A stretch of 64,000 nucleotides of DNA, from contig JAFEBA010000013.1 of assembly GCA_018266105.1 (NCBI GenBank), positions 18,354 through 82,353 on the forward strand, given 5' to 3'. The notes under the pieces were generated by a model. The model worked only from the letters and a program-made list of their open reading frames with translations, was not told the origin of the DNA and made no database searches. The position numbers and the translations under genes were made by a program. The stretch is from a bacterium. Lineage in GTDB: Bacteria; Vulcanimicrobiota; Xenobia; Xenobiales; JADMJV01. This document shows, piece after piece, positions 41,419-48,343 of the stretch; the stretch's first letter is position 1; each line of letters begins with the position of its first letter.

Positions 41419-43755
41419 CTAGCGAACGGGTTGCTCCGGTCCCAGTCGCAGAGAGGCCACCAGAGCCACTCCGTAGCACAGCAGGCCGACTGCGGCGGAT
41501 GCTTGCACCCCCCAAAAAAGAGCGAGTAGATTGGCTGAGACCGAGGCCAGAATTGAGGCGATACCGTTGACCCCGTAGAACCAGGGGGCCGTTGCCTCCG
41601 CGGTCAAGGCCATGGGAAATGGAAATCCCATAAGAAATGCCGCCGGTGCCAGGATCAGACAGGTCCAAAGGATGCGAGCGCCGATTTCATGAGCGACCAG
41701 TTGCGGTAAGAGGGCGGCCTGGCCAAAATAGGTGGCGAAAAGAACCATCAGGAGAGCCGTCAGTACGCTGGGGCGGGAGCGGCGCGGAAGACGGGCGGAG
41801 AGCGCACTGCCCAGGCCCGAGAACAGAAGAAACGTAAACAGGACCACGGAAATGCTGTAAACGGGTCGCCCCAAAAACGAACTCATCCTCTGTAATTGGG
41901 ACATTTCCACCGTGATATATCCGAACCCCAGGGCTCCGAAGTAGACCAATCGGGCGCCGGTGCCAGCGGGCAAGTGGGAACGGCGCATGAGGGGGCCGCC
42001 AATACAAATCAAAGCCAGGGTGGCGGTGACTCCCAGCAGCCCGAAGAGCGTCGACAGGGCCTTGGTGTTTGAGTCCGCCGCGTCTCCTGGTGGAGCCTTC
42101 GCTCCCGGCTTCAAGGTGAAGAAGAAGTAGGGCTTATCGTCCGTGGGAGGCTCCAGGTCGTAGGGATATGCGTTGACGAGCGCCTGGTTGTCAGGCCTCA
42201 ATAAGGACTGGATCATGCCTTCTGCTCCCGGTCCGGGGGCGTAGATGATCTGAAATTGCAAAGACTTGGCCACTTTGCGCAGTGTCTCGACATCCGACTT
42301 TGAGAAGGGGCGCCGCGAGATGATAACGGTTGCCAGACTTTGGCTCTGATTGGATTGGGACCCATAAACATAGGGGATTCGGGCCGCCATGAAGCACTCG
42401 TCTGCTCGGGTCTCGCCTAGATCCAACAGGGCCGCTCGAGCCAGATTGGCGGCTCGCAGAATTTCGACCGGGTAGTCCTGGCGGAATGGAAGGGTCACAG
42501 CGAAAACTCCGTCTGGCTCGAGTCGCTCAAAGATGAGACGCCAGGCCTGGCGTGAGTAGAGGTGGTTTTCGGAGATCGGATAGGCGCCCGAGGCGAAGGC
42601 AGCGTTGTTATCGACCAGAGAGATGAGGATGACCGCGAAATGCTGGCGCTGTCTGGCTAACCAGCTCCGACCTTCGTCAGCCACGATGCGGCAGCGTTCG
42701 ACCAGTTTTCCGCTGTAGTCCCGCAGGGGGCCGTTGAGCAGTTCCACGATGATTTCGTTGATTTCCACTCCCACCGGGCGGGGGCATCCGAAGAGCAGGG
42801 CCGTCAGCAGGTCTTTGCCACCGCCAGAGCCGATCACCGCTACCGAACGTCCCGGTCGCAGATAAAAGGGAAGAGCAGTCACGTCGTAGGCTAAGAAATC
42901 AACCTTCTTGAGGTCTCCATCAAAAGCGACCACTGGTGTTGACCCGGCTGCGTCAATTTCCAGCCAGCGTTGATGGCCAGCATCGTTTCTTGGATAGAGC
43001 GGGGATAGCCCCCAACCGGTGGCTTTTTTGTCTTCGTCCAGGGTCACCCGGGAGTAAGCGTTCCAGCGAACGAGATCGTGGTGGCTTTCGGGGGCCCCCT
43101 TGACATAGCTGATTGTAATCAGCCCTGACTTTTCGTTGTAAATCGCCACCGTGAGCAACCCGGCCAGAATCGTCAGGGCGGAGGCCGTCGCTTTTCGGCT
43201 CGACCCTGCCTGCGAAAAACTCAGAGCACCCAAAGCGCCCAGCAGCCCTGAGGCCAGCACGGCCGTTTCGGCTGAGACCAGGCTCAGTGTTACCACTGCG
43301 AGCAAGCATCCCAGAGCCGCTCCGATCAGATCGCAAGCGTACATTCGATTGACTTGTCCGGGTCCTCGGGTCAAGACCAGGCAGATCGCCAGCCCCCCCC
43401 AGTAAAACGGCATGGAAACCATCAGGTAGAAGAGGGCGGTGGAAAGGACCTGGAGCAGGGGCTGGTTGAGGTTGACCGCAAAGAAAAGCTGGGCCGGGAA
43501 GCAGACCATATTGCTGACTGCGAAGAGGCTGGCAATCCAGCTCAGTTGGCCCGGTAGATTGTTTCGGGGGAACCTGTCCGGCCATAAATAGACCGTCAAA
43601 CTGGCCAGAGTGGTTCCGAACATGGCCACACTGATTGCCAGGCAGGCGAAATGCGACCAGTGCGTGACCGAAAAGATGCGAGTCAGCACCAATTCCAGCA
43701 TTAACAGCGCGGAGCTGACGAAGAAGAGCCCAAAACCCATTGCGGCCGCTCTCAT
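41419..43755 (-). CDS. Membrane-anchored spermidine synthase-like methyltransferase-fold protein
   Basis: 778 residues: about six or seven N-terminal membrane helices (to ~215), a soluble spermidine-synthase-like Rossmann domain at ~235-560, then another helical membrane set at ~590-770. The nucleotide-binding loop VAVIGSGGGKDLL and the acidic end of the next strand PVGVEINE are clear. Large fused proteins of this type are widespread, but their substrate is not established. Convergent with the C39-like gene, 3 bp apart. The upstream region contains copy 8 of the repeat promoter, pointing the other way. Confidence 0.85.
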   Translation of the reverse strand: MRAAAMGFGLFFVSSALLMLELVLTRIFSVTHWSHFACLAISVAMFGTTLASLTVYLWPDRFPRNNLPGQLSWIASLFAVSNMVCFPAQLFFAVNLNQPLLQVLSTALFYLMVSMPFYWGGLAICLVLTRGPGQVNRMYACDLIGAALGCLLAVVTLSLVSAETAVLASGLLGALGALSFSQAGSSRKATASALTILAGLLTVAIYNEKSGLITISYVKGAPESHHDLVRWNAYSRVTLDEDKKATGWGLSPLYPRNDAGHQRWLEIDAAGSTPVVAFDGDLKKVDFLAYDVTALPFYLRPGRSVAVIGSGGGKDLLTALLFGCPRPVGVEINEIIVELLNGPLRDYSGKLVERCRIVADEGRSWLARQRQHFAVILISLVDNNAAFASGAYPISENHLYSRQAWRLIFERLEPDGVFAVTLPFRQDYPVEILRAANLARAALLDLGETRADECFMAARIPYVYGSQSNQSQSLATVIISRRPFSKSDVETLRKVAKSLQFQIIYAPGPGAEGMIQSLLRPDNQALVNAYPYDLEPPTDDKPYFFFTLKPGAKAPPGDAADSNTKALSTLFGLLGVTATLALICIGGPLMRRSHLPAGTGARLVYFGALGFGYITVEMSQLQRMSSFLGRPVYSISVVLFTFLLFSGLGSALSARLPRRSRPSVLTALLMVLFATYFGQAALLPQLVAHEIGARILWTCLILAPAAFLMGFPFPMALTAEATAPWFYGVNGIASILASVSANLLALFWGVQASAAVGLLCYGVALVASLRLGPEQPVR

Positions 43756-43878
43756 GGCCAGCGTGTGCCTCGCCGGGGATCCATTTCAAGGGTTTTGTCA
43801 TCTGTCGAAGCTGACCCTTCAGTCGCCGAGTACCTGTTCTCCGATCATTCACACTTCGGAAATCTGGATGCCCCTTTT

Positions 43879-43920
43879 TCACTCAGGCTTCACGCACGCG
43901 CCCCGCCCGTGACCAAGGAT
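43879..43920 (+). promoter_or_regulatory. 11-bp direct-repeat promoter (copy 8), drives 43957-45711
   Basis: TCACTC (43879-43884), TCACGC (43890-43895), a 19-bp gap, AAGGAT (43915-43920), 36 bp before ATG 43957. The repeats are good; the -10 box is weaker than in other copies. Confidence 0.65.
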
Positions 43921-43956
43921 GGAATCGTACACATACACCGCTCAAGGAGTTCCGCC

Positions 43957-45711
43957 ATGATCCACTCGATGACTTCACCTCTGGCCACTGCCGCTGGCAC
44001 AAAGCGTCCGCTGGCACCAACTACGCCCCGGACCCAGGTCGAAAAGGCCGACACCCACCTTGGAGCCGCAAAGTGGGCCCTGGCCGGAGTTGGTGCTGTC
44101 AGCGTTTTTGCTCCCATGGCTCAGGCTCAGGCCGCTCAAGTCAAGATCTTGCCTGCTCACGCTCAGAAAGAAAAGGCTCAAGCTGAGTTTCAGAAGCTGG
44201 TGCAGGCCTATCGGGAAGTGGAAGCTGAAATCGCTGCCGAGAAAGCTGCCGATGCGGCCATCCCAAGAGTTGCCCCCCAGCCTCAAGCCACCTATGTTCT
44301 GCCCGGCAGCGGGCGGCTTGAGCTCTTTAAGCCAGGCCAGGCTCCCCTCACGGAAACGGAAATGGGGGTCAATCTAGGTCACGGGCTGGTGCTGGATGCC
44401 AATGGAACGCTGAGTTTGCTCTTGCAGAGTGGCTCGGAGGTGCGTGACTTTCAGCAGTTGGAGCGGACCGACGGGGGCGTGCTCACGACCCAGGTGCGCC
44501 ACGAGGGAGATATCTACCGAGCTCAGGGGCCTTTGAACGAGCGCGTCAACGTTCAGCAGAAAGAGAACGGGGCGGTCATTCGTTCTCACGAGGGTTTCTA
44601 TGCCATCGCCGGCGGGGGAGGACCTTCGACCTTTATCCAGGGTCATCAGGGTCAGCAACAGATGAACTATCGCGTTGACTGGAAGGGAAATGAAGCCACC
44701 GTCAGTCTTCCCAACCAGGAGGTGGTCAAAGTGACGGTTGGTCAGGACGAAGCCAGGGTGGAGAGGAACGGAATTACCACCGATTATGCGATCTCAGCCC
44801 GCCACACCATTCCCCAGGACTCTCAGTTGACGGTGGACCGGCAATTCAGGGTGGGCAAGGAGAGTGAGCAACTGCAGAAGCTGAAGGCCCGTCTGGACGC
44901 GGTCGAGCCGGGCTTTACCAGTCGCCACCCGATCACTCTGGCGCTGCTTGAACACACTTTAAAGAATGCTGATTTCGCTGACCTGGTCAAGACCGAAAAG
45001 GCCCTGAAGCCCCTGGAGGTGGCTGTGCCCGCGGCAAGTGCGCTGACTGGAGTCGAAGTAGGGCTGGCCTTGACTCAGCAGGCTCAGGCTCTGAGCATGG
45101 GCGCCCGGGCCATGGCGCTGAAGGGCACCGCTGTGGGAATGGCTCAGCAGGCTTACGCGGCCAAGGCCGGTGCTGAAGCCGCTCTGAATGCGGGCAATAT
45201 TCAGCAGGCCGTTAGCTTAGGACAGAAAGCCCAGGCTTTGGCGGGCCAGGCCCAGGCTGTGGGTGGTCAGGCCAAGGCTGTGGGTGGCCAGGCTATGCAA
45301 ATCGGTGAACACGCCAAACATGCTGCTCACGTAGCCAAGACAGCATCCATCGTGGGCGGTGCGATGGCTATCGTGGACGGGCTGGTCACGGGCTATGAAG
45401 GCTACAAGCAGATCGATGCGGTAGAAGGAGCGATGCGAGTGGCCAGCGCCAGGCTGCAGCAGATTGCTGAGGAGGAAACTCCCGAAGTCTTTGCTCAGGC
45501 CCTGAGCGACTATGAGGAAGTCCGCCCGGTGCTGCTCAAGCTGGCTCGACACGCGGATGTCACCGTCAATATCGGCGGCGTGAAGATCGGCTGTGGCGCT
45601 CTCACTCTGGGCAGCGCCTTCATGAGTGGTCCGGTGGCCCCGGTGGTCGCCGGCGCAGTTGGTAGCGCCTGCTATCTGGGGACCGCCATCTACGACCACT
45701 ATCGCGACTAG
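43957..45711 (+). CDS. Short-leader protein with internal signal-like segment, beta-rich middle and QA-repeat helix (584 aa)
   Basis: ATG 43957 has AAGGAG 7 bases upstream. Residues 1-33 are a Pro/Thr-rich leader. A signal-like segment follows (WALAGVGAVSVFAPMAQAQA at ~39-58), then a Glu/Ala helix. A beta-rich domain spans ~105-300, with many short alternating strands (EATVSLPNQEVVKVTVGQDE). A helical region near 390-460 contains degenerate repeats (AQALAGQAQAVGGQAKAVGG). A final glycine zipper lies near 540-580. Structure suggests a secreted or envelope-anchored protein. Family unrecognised; 43957 is the largest member of the group. Confidence 0.68.
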   Translation: MIHSMTSPLATAAGTKRPLAPTTPRTQVEKADTHLGAAKWALAGVGAVSVFAPMAQAQAAQVKILPAHAQKEKAQAEFQKLVQAYREVEAEIAAEKAADAAIPRVAPQPQATYVLPGSGRLELFKPGQAPLTETEMGVNLGHGLVLDANGTLSLLLQSGSEVRDFQQLERTDGGVLTTQVRHEGDIYRAQGPLNERVNVQQKENGAVIRSHEGFYAIAGGGGPSTFIQGHQGQQQMNYRVDWKGNEATVSLPNQEVVKVTVGQDEARVERNGITTDYAISARHTIPQDSQLTVDRQFRVGKESEQLQKLKARLDAVEPGFTSRHPITLALLEHTLKNADFADLVKTEKALKPLEVAVPAASALTGVEVGLALTQQAQALSMGARAMALKGTAVGMAQQAYAAKAGAEAALNAGNIQQAVSLGQKAQALAGQAQAVGGQAKAVGGQAMQIGEHAKHAAHVAKTASIVGGAMAIVDGLVTGYEGYKQIDAVEGAMRVASARLQQIAEEETPEVFAQALSDYEEVRPVLLKLARHADVTVNIGGVKIGCGALTLGSAFMSGPVAPVVAGAVGSACYLGTAIYDHYRD

Positions 45712-45942
45712 GAGCTTGACCGGAAGCTCCCGTGCCCCTAAGCGTCTCGGGCCGAGCTGTGGCCTCATCAGCTGAGCGTGAGGGCGGCCTTGGACTGGGG
45801 GCGTGCTAGAAGTGCTGCTGGTTCTGGCGGTTCACGCCAGTGGACAGATGAAGCAGCATCTGGAAGCGCTGGCCCGCAGCCTGAAGAGAGTTCCTCTGTT
45901 CTGAGTAGAGTTCAAAGTTTCGTTGCAATCTGGCCCCTTGTT
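45712..45942. other. Intergenic region before promoter copy 9
   Basis: No convincing gene. A small hairpin GGAGCTT/AAGCTCC (45711-45717 with 45724-45730) starts at the stop of the 584-residue gene but lacks a T-run. A 33-codon frame from GTG 45803 to TGA 45904 has no ribosome site and is not called. Confidence 0.5.
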
Positions 45943-45984
45943 TCTCGCTGTCTTCACGCCCGGGTAACGGGCTCGACCCAAGCT
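45943..45984 (+). promoter_or_regulatory. 11-bp direct-repeat promoter (copy 9), drives 46024-46869
   Basis: TCTCGC (45943-45948), TCACGC (45954-45959), a 19-bp gap, CAAGCT (45979-45984), 39 bp before ATG 46024. Confidence 0.65.
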
Positions 45985-46023
45985 ATGTGCACACACTCAT
46001 TCGGTTCAAGGAGATACAGACAA

Positions 46024-46869
46024 ATGCAGATTACATCCCAAAGGCCCGCGCCTGCTCTGGCCATTCGTCAAAAGCCCTCGCCGGCGACGTCCCACAAGGA
46101 GATCGACGAGAAGGACTTCAGTTGGTTAGACCTGGGCAAGGGGTTGACCGGTTCAGCCATGGCTGGAACGATAGAAGGTGTCGGCGGTCTTACCGCCGGC
46201 TTGATCAAGTCGCCCCGCATCACCTATGAGGCCGTCAAGGGTACCTGGAAAAGTAAGATGCTGGGCCCTGTGCTCAAGTCGACCCTGACCCCGGTCATTC
46301 TGACTGCGGGAGTGGCCGCACCGGCTTTGACGGCTCTGGTTGGCACCGGCTTTGGAATGCTTGAAGGCTTCATCAAGGGCGCCGAAGAGAATCCCCTGGC
46401 CGCCGGCTCACAGGCCATCGAGACCTGTAAAAAGATGCACGGGCGCTTCACTCAATCGATTGTGGACGGCATTCGTGACCTGGCCAGCAAAGAGCCCGAG
46501 ACGCCCGAAGATGTCTATGAAATCAACTTGCTGGAGGCAGGTCAGGGTCTGGTTGGTGCCGCCGCCGCCGCCACCATCGATGGTGTGGCCGCGCCTCTCA
46601 GCCTGGCCTGGAATCTTCCACACATCTACGGTCAGGTCAGCGAAGACATCTGGAAGTCTGACATCTCGGTTCCGCTCAAGGTGGGTAGTCAGGTTCTGGC
46701 CAGCGCCGCCAGCGTTGTGGCACTGCCTCTTACGGCTGTGGGTGGAGCGCTCTATGGCCTGGGCAAAGGTGCCTACGACGGCTACCAGCAGGGGCCGGCG
46801 ACTTCGATCCATCATGCGGTGGATAGTATGCGTGAATGGAACGACAGTCTTTCCAAGTTGCCAAACTGA
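46024..46869 (+). CDS. Short-leader glycine-zipper protein with duplicated halves (281 aa)
   Basis: MQITSQRPAPALAIRQKPSP leader, then two related halves. Each opens with L-x-x-G-x-G-L-x-G-x-A-x-A-x-T-I-x-G-V (LDLGKGLTGSAMAGTIEGVG; LLEAGQGLVGAAAAATIDGV). Each continues with S-P/L-P-x-I-T/Y-x-x-V plus a 'WKS' tripeptide, and ends in a glycine zipper (TALVGTGFGMLEGFIKGAEE; AVGGALYGLGKGAYDGYQQG) and a short helix (SQAIETCKKMHG; TSIHHAVDSMREW). So the family unit is ~110 residues and can duplicate. AAGGAG is 9 bases before the ATG. Function unknown. Confidence 0.68.
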   Translation: MQITSQRPAPALAIRQKPSPATSHKEIDEKDFSWLDLGKGLTGSAMAGTIEGVGGLTAGLIKSPRITYEAVKGTWKSKMLGPVLKSTLTPVILTAGVAAPALTALVGTGFGMLEGFIKGAEENPLAAGSQAIETCKKMHGRFTQSIVDGIRDLASKEPETPEDVYEINLLEAGQGLVGAAAAATIDGVAAPLSLAWNLPHIYGQVSEDIWKSDISVPLKVGSQVLASAASVVALPLTAVGGALYGLGKGAYDGYQQGPATSIHHAVDSMREWNDSLSKLPN

Positions 46870-46911
46870 ATCCGTCGGACCGGGCCGGGCAACCGGCCCT
46901 GTCCGACGGAT
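46870..46911 (+). terminator. Long GNRA-capped hairpin after gene 46024-46869
   Basis: ATCCGTCGGAC (46870-46880) pairs with GTCCGACGGAT (46901-46911). After one C/T mismatch, GGGCCGG (46882-46888) pairs with CCGGCCC (46893-46899) around a GCAA tetraloop. The 18 paired positions make it very stable. It starts at the stop codon (46867-46869) and lacks a T-run, so it is a terminator-like or 3'-end-protecting structure. Confidence 0.65.
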
Positions 46912-46962
46912 ATACCAGAGATTGCGCGCAGGACTCCCCAGCCGGCTCCATAAATTGGGGCT

Positions 46963-46983
46963 GCTCAGAGAATCTCTCTGAGC
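46963..46983. repeat. Hairpin upstream of the SapC-family gene
   Basis: GCTCAGAGA (46963-46971) and TCTCTGAGC (46975-46983) are exact reverse complements around ATC. It ends 25 bp before GTG 47009. It may be an operator or a leader structure for the SapC-type gene; no T-run follows. Confidence 0.5.
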
Positions 46984-47008
46984 AACCCGTGGAAGGTAGG
47001 CTTGAGGC

Positions 47009-47764
47009 GTGTCCAAGCAACTGTTGATTTACGAGAAGGCAGTGGCTCTCTCGAAAGAAAAGCACTCCAAGTGGAGTGTGGAGGTTGGGGACAGCTTTGC
47101 CTTTGCCGCTCAGGTGAACTCCGTGCCCTTGATGGCGGCCGAGTTTGGAGCCGCCGCAGCCGATTACTCGATTGTGTTTGTCCGTGGCGAAGACGAAACC
47201 TACGTTCCTACCGTTGTGTTGGGTTTGCAGCAGAACCAGAACGTCTTTGTGGATGATCAGCAGCACTGGACCGCCAGCTACATCCCGGCCTTTGTGCGTC
47301 GCTATCCTTTCGTGTTTGCTCTTTCCGAGGATAAGAAGACTTTCACGCTCTGCATTGACGAGGCCTTCGCCGGATTCAATCAGTCAAATCGGGGGCAGAA
47401 ACTGTTTGAGAAGAATGGTGAACCGAGTAAGTATGTGGGTGACCTGTTGCGTTTTCTGCAAGACTTTGAAAGCGAGTTCGTGAAGACCCGTAGCTTTACC
47501 GCAAATCTGGACGAGTTGGAACTGTTGGAGCCGATGCACGCCCAGATTTCCTCTCAGACCGGTGAGAAGACCACTCTTACCGGTTTCTATTGTGTCAATC
47601 GAGAGAAGTTACGAAACTTGTCGGGCAAGTCGTTGGCCCGCCTGTCGGCCACGGGCGAGTTGGAGCTGGCTTATCTGCATCTGTTCTCGCTGAAGAACTT
47701 TCAGGAGCTTCAGCGTCGCTCGGCTCAGCTCCCCAATGAACGGGAAGCTGTGGCTCAGGGCTAG
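47009..47764 (+). CDS. SapC-family protein
   Basis: 251 residues from GTG 47009 (GAGG upstream). Typical SapC features are present: LSKEKHSKWSVEVGDSFAFA near the start, VPLMAAEFGAAAADYSIVF, VVLGLQQNQNVFVDDQQHW and YIPAFVRRYPFVFA. The C-terminal part has the SGKSLARLSATGELELAYLH motif. SapC was first named near S-layer genes of Campylobacter. Its biochemical role is unsettled, and proteobacterial copies often neighbour outer-membrane receptors. Its position before a TPS system suggests a cell-surface link. Confidence 0.88.
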   Translation: MSKQLLIYEKAVALSKEKHSKWSVEVGDSFAFAAQVNSVPLMAAEFGAAAADYSIVFVRGEDETYVPTVVLGLQQNQNVFVDDQQHWTASYIPAFVRRYPFVFALSEDKKTFTLCIDEAFAGFNQSNRGQKLFEKNGEPSKYVGDLLRFLQDFESEFVKTRSFTANLDELELLEPMHAQISSQTGEKTTLTGFYCVNREKLRNLSGKSLARLSATGELELAYLHLFSLKNFQELQRRSAQLPNEREAVAQG

Positions 47765-47805
47765 CTGTCGTTGAATAGAACGGCTTTTTCGACCCGGTTG
47801 CTCGA

Positions 47806-48198
47806 ATGCTAAAGGTTGACTATGCCGCCCTGGCCGATTATGCCACTGACCGCGGAGGCGCGGTCACGGCCTGCGGGCTGGGCATCAACCAGTTGACCGT
47901 GGCTCAGGTGCCGACCACTCATCCCCAGCTTTTTCTGGTCGCCCAGTTGCGGGACAGCGATATCTCGCGCGAGCGGCGCTCGGTGCACGTGCGCCTGGAC
48001 GACCCGCACGGGGTCTCCCTGTCTGAGCTCAATGGCCAGATTCTGTTTACGGCTATTGATGCCAGGCAGGCGGTGGCCCGGATTGTACTGGGGTTTTATT
48101 CCGTTCAGTTTCCAGGCTATGGTGACTACCGATTTTCGGTGCGCATCGAACAAGAAGATCTGATTTCTCTCGTTTTCTCGGTTGCAAGGCCTGCTTAG
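47806..48198 (+). CDS. Small DUF6941-like protein
   Basis: 130 residues forming a beta-rich domain: KVDYAALADYATDRGGAVTAC at the start, then LFLVAQLRDSDISRERRSVH, VRLDDPHGVSL and a final YRFSVRIEQEDLISLVFSV. This order matches the DUF6941 pattern (an N-terminal 'L-x-x-x-DYA', then two long strands). Function unknown. It lies 41 bp after the SapC-type gene and may share its transcript. Confidence 0.6.
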   Translation: MLKVDYAALADYATDRGGAVTACGLGINQLTVAQVPTTHPQLFLVAQLRDSDISRERRSVHVRLDDPHGVSLSELNGQILFTAIDARQAVARIVLGFYSVQFPGYGDYRFSVRIEQEDLISLVFSVARPA

Positions 48199-48343
48199 TA
48201 TCTTTAGACTAGAATATTTGACGCAAAGATACCAGGGGGGCATAGACAAATGATTCAAGGCCCGTGAGGGTCTCCTTTAGAACCATCCGCACCTAAATGA
48301 AAAGGGCGCAAAGAATGCCCTTTGGTGAACAAGGGTGGTTTTG
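48199..48343 (+). promoter_or_regulatory. Leader/promoter region of the TPS operon with two hairpins
   Basis: GTATCTTT (48198-48205) and AAAGATAC (48225-48232) are exact inverted repeats around 19 bases. Within them TTGACG (48218-48223) with CATAGA 17 bp on could be a promoter. Nearer the gene, AAAGGGC (48301-48307) pairs with GCCCTTT (48317-48323) around nine bases, 20 bp before the tpsB ATG. It is a candidate leader hairpin. Confidence 0.45.

Noticed and set aside
43765..43956. 64-residue extension of the 43957 protein
   Set aside because: It spans promoter copy 8; ATG 43957 has an AAGGAG site and gives the group's usual leader.
45803..45904. 33-codon ORF in the 45.7-45.9 kb intergenic region
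   Set aside because: No ribosome site at useful spacing, no coupling to a neighbour and no recognisable feature.
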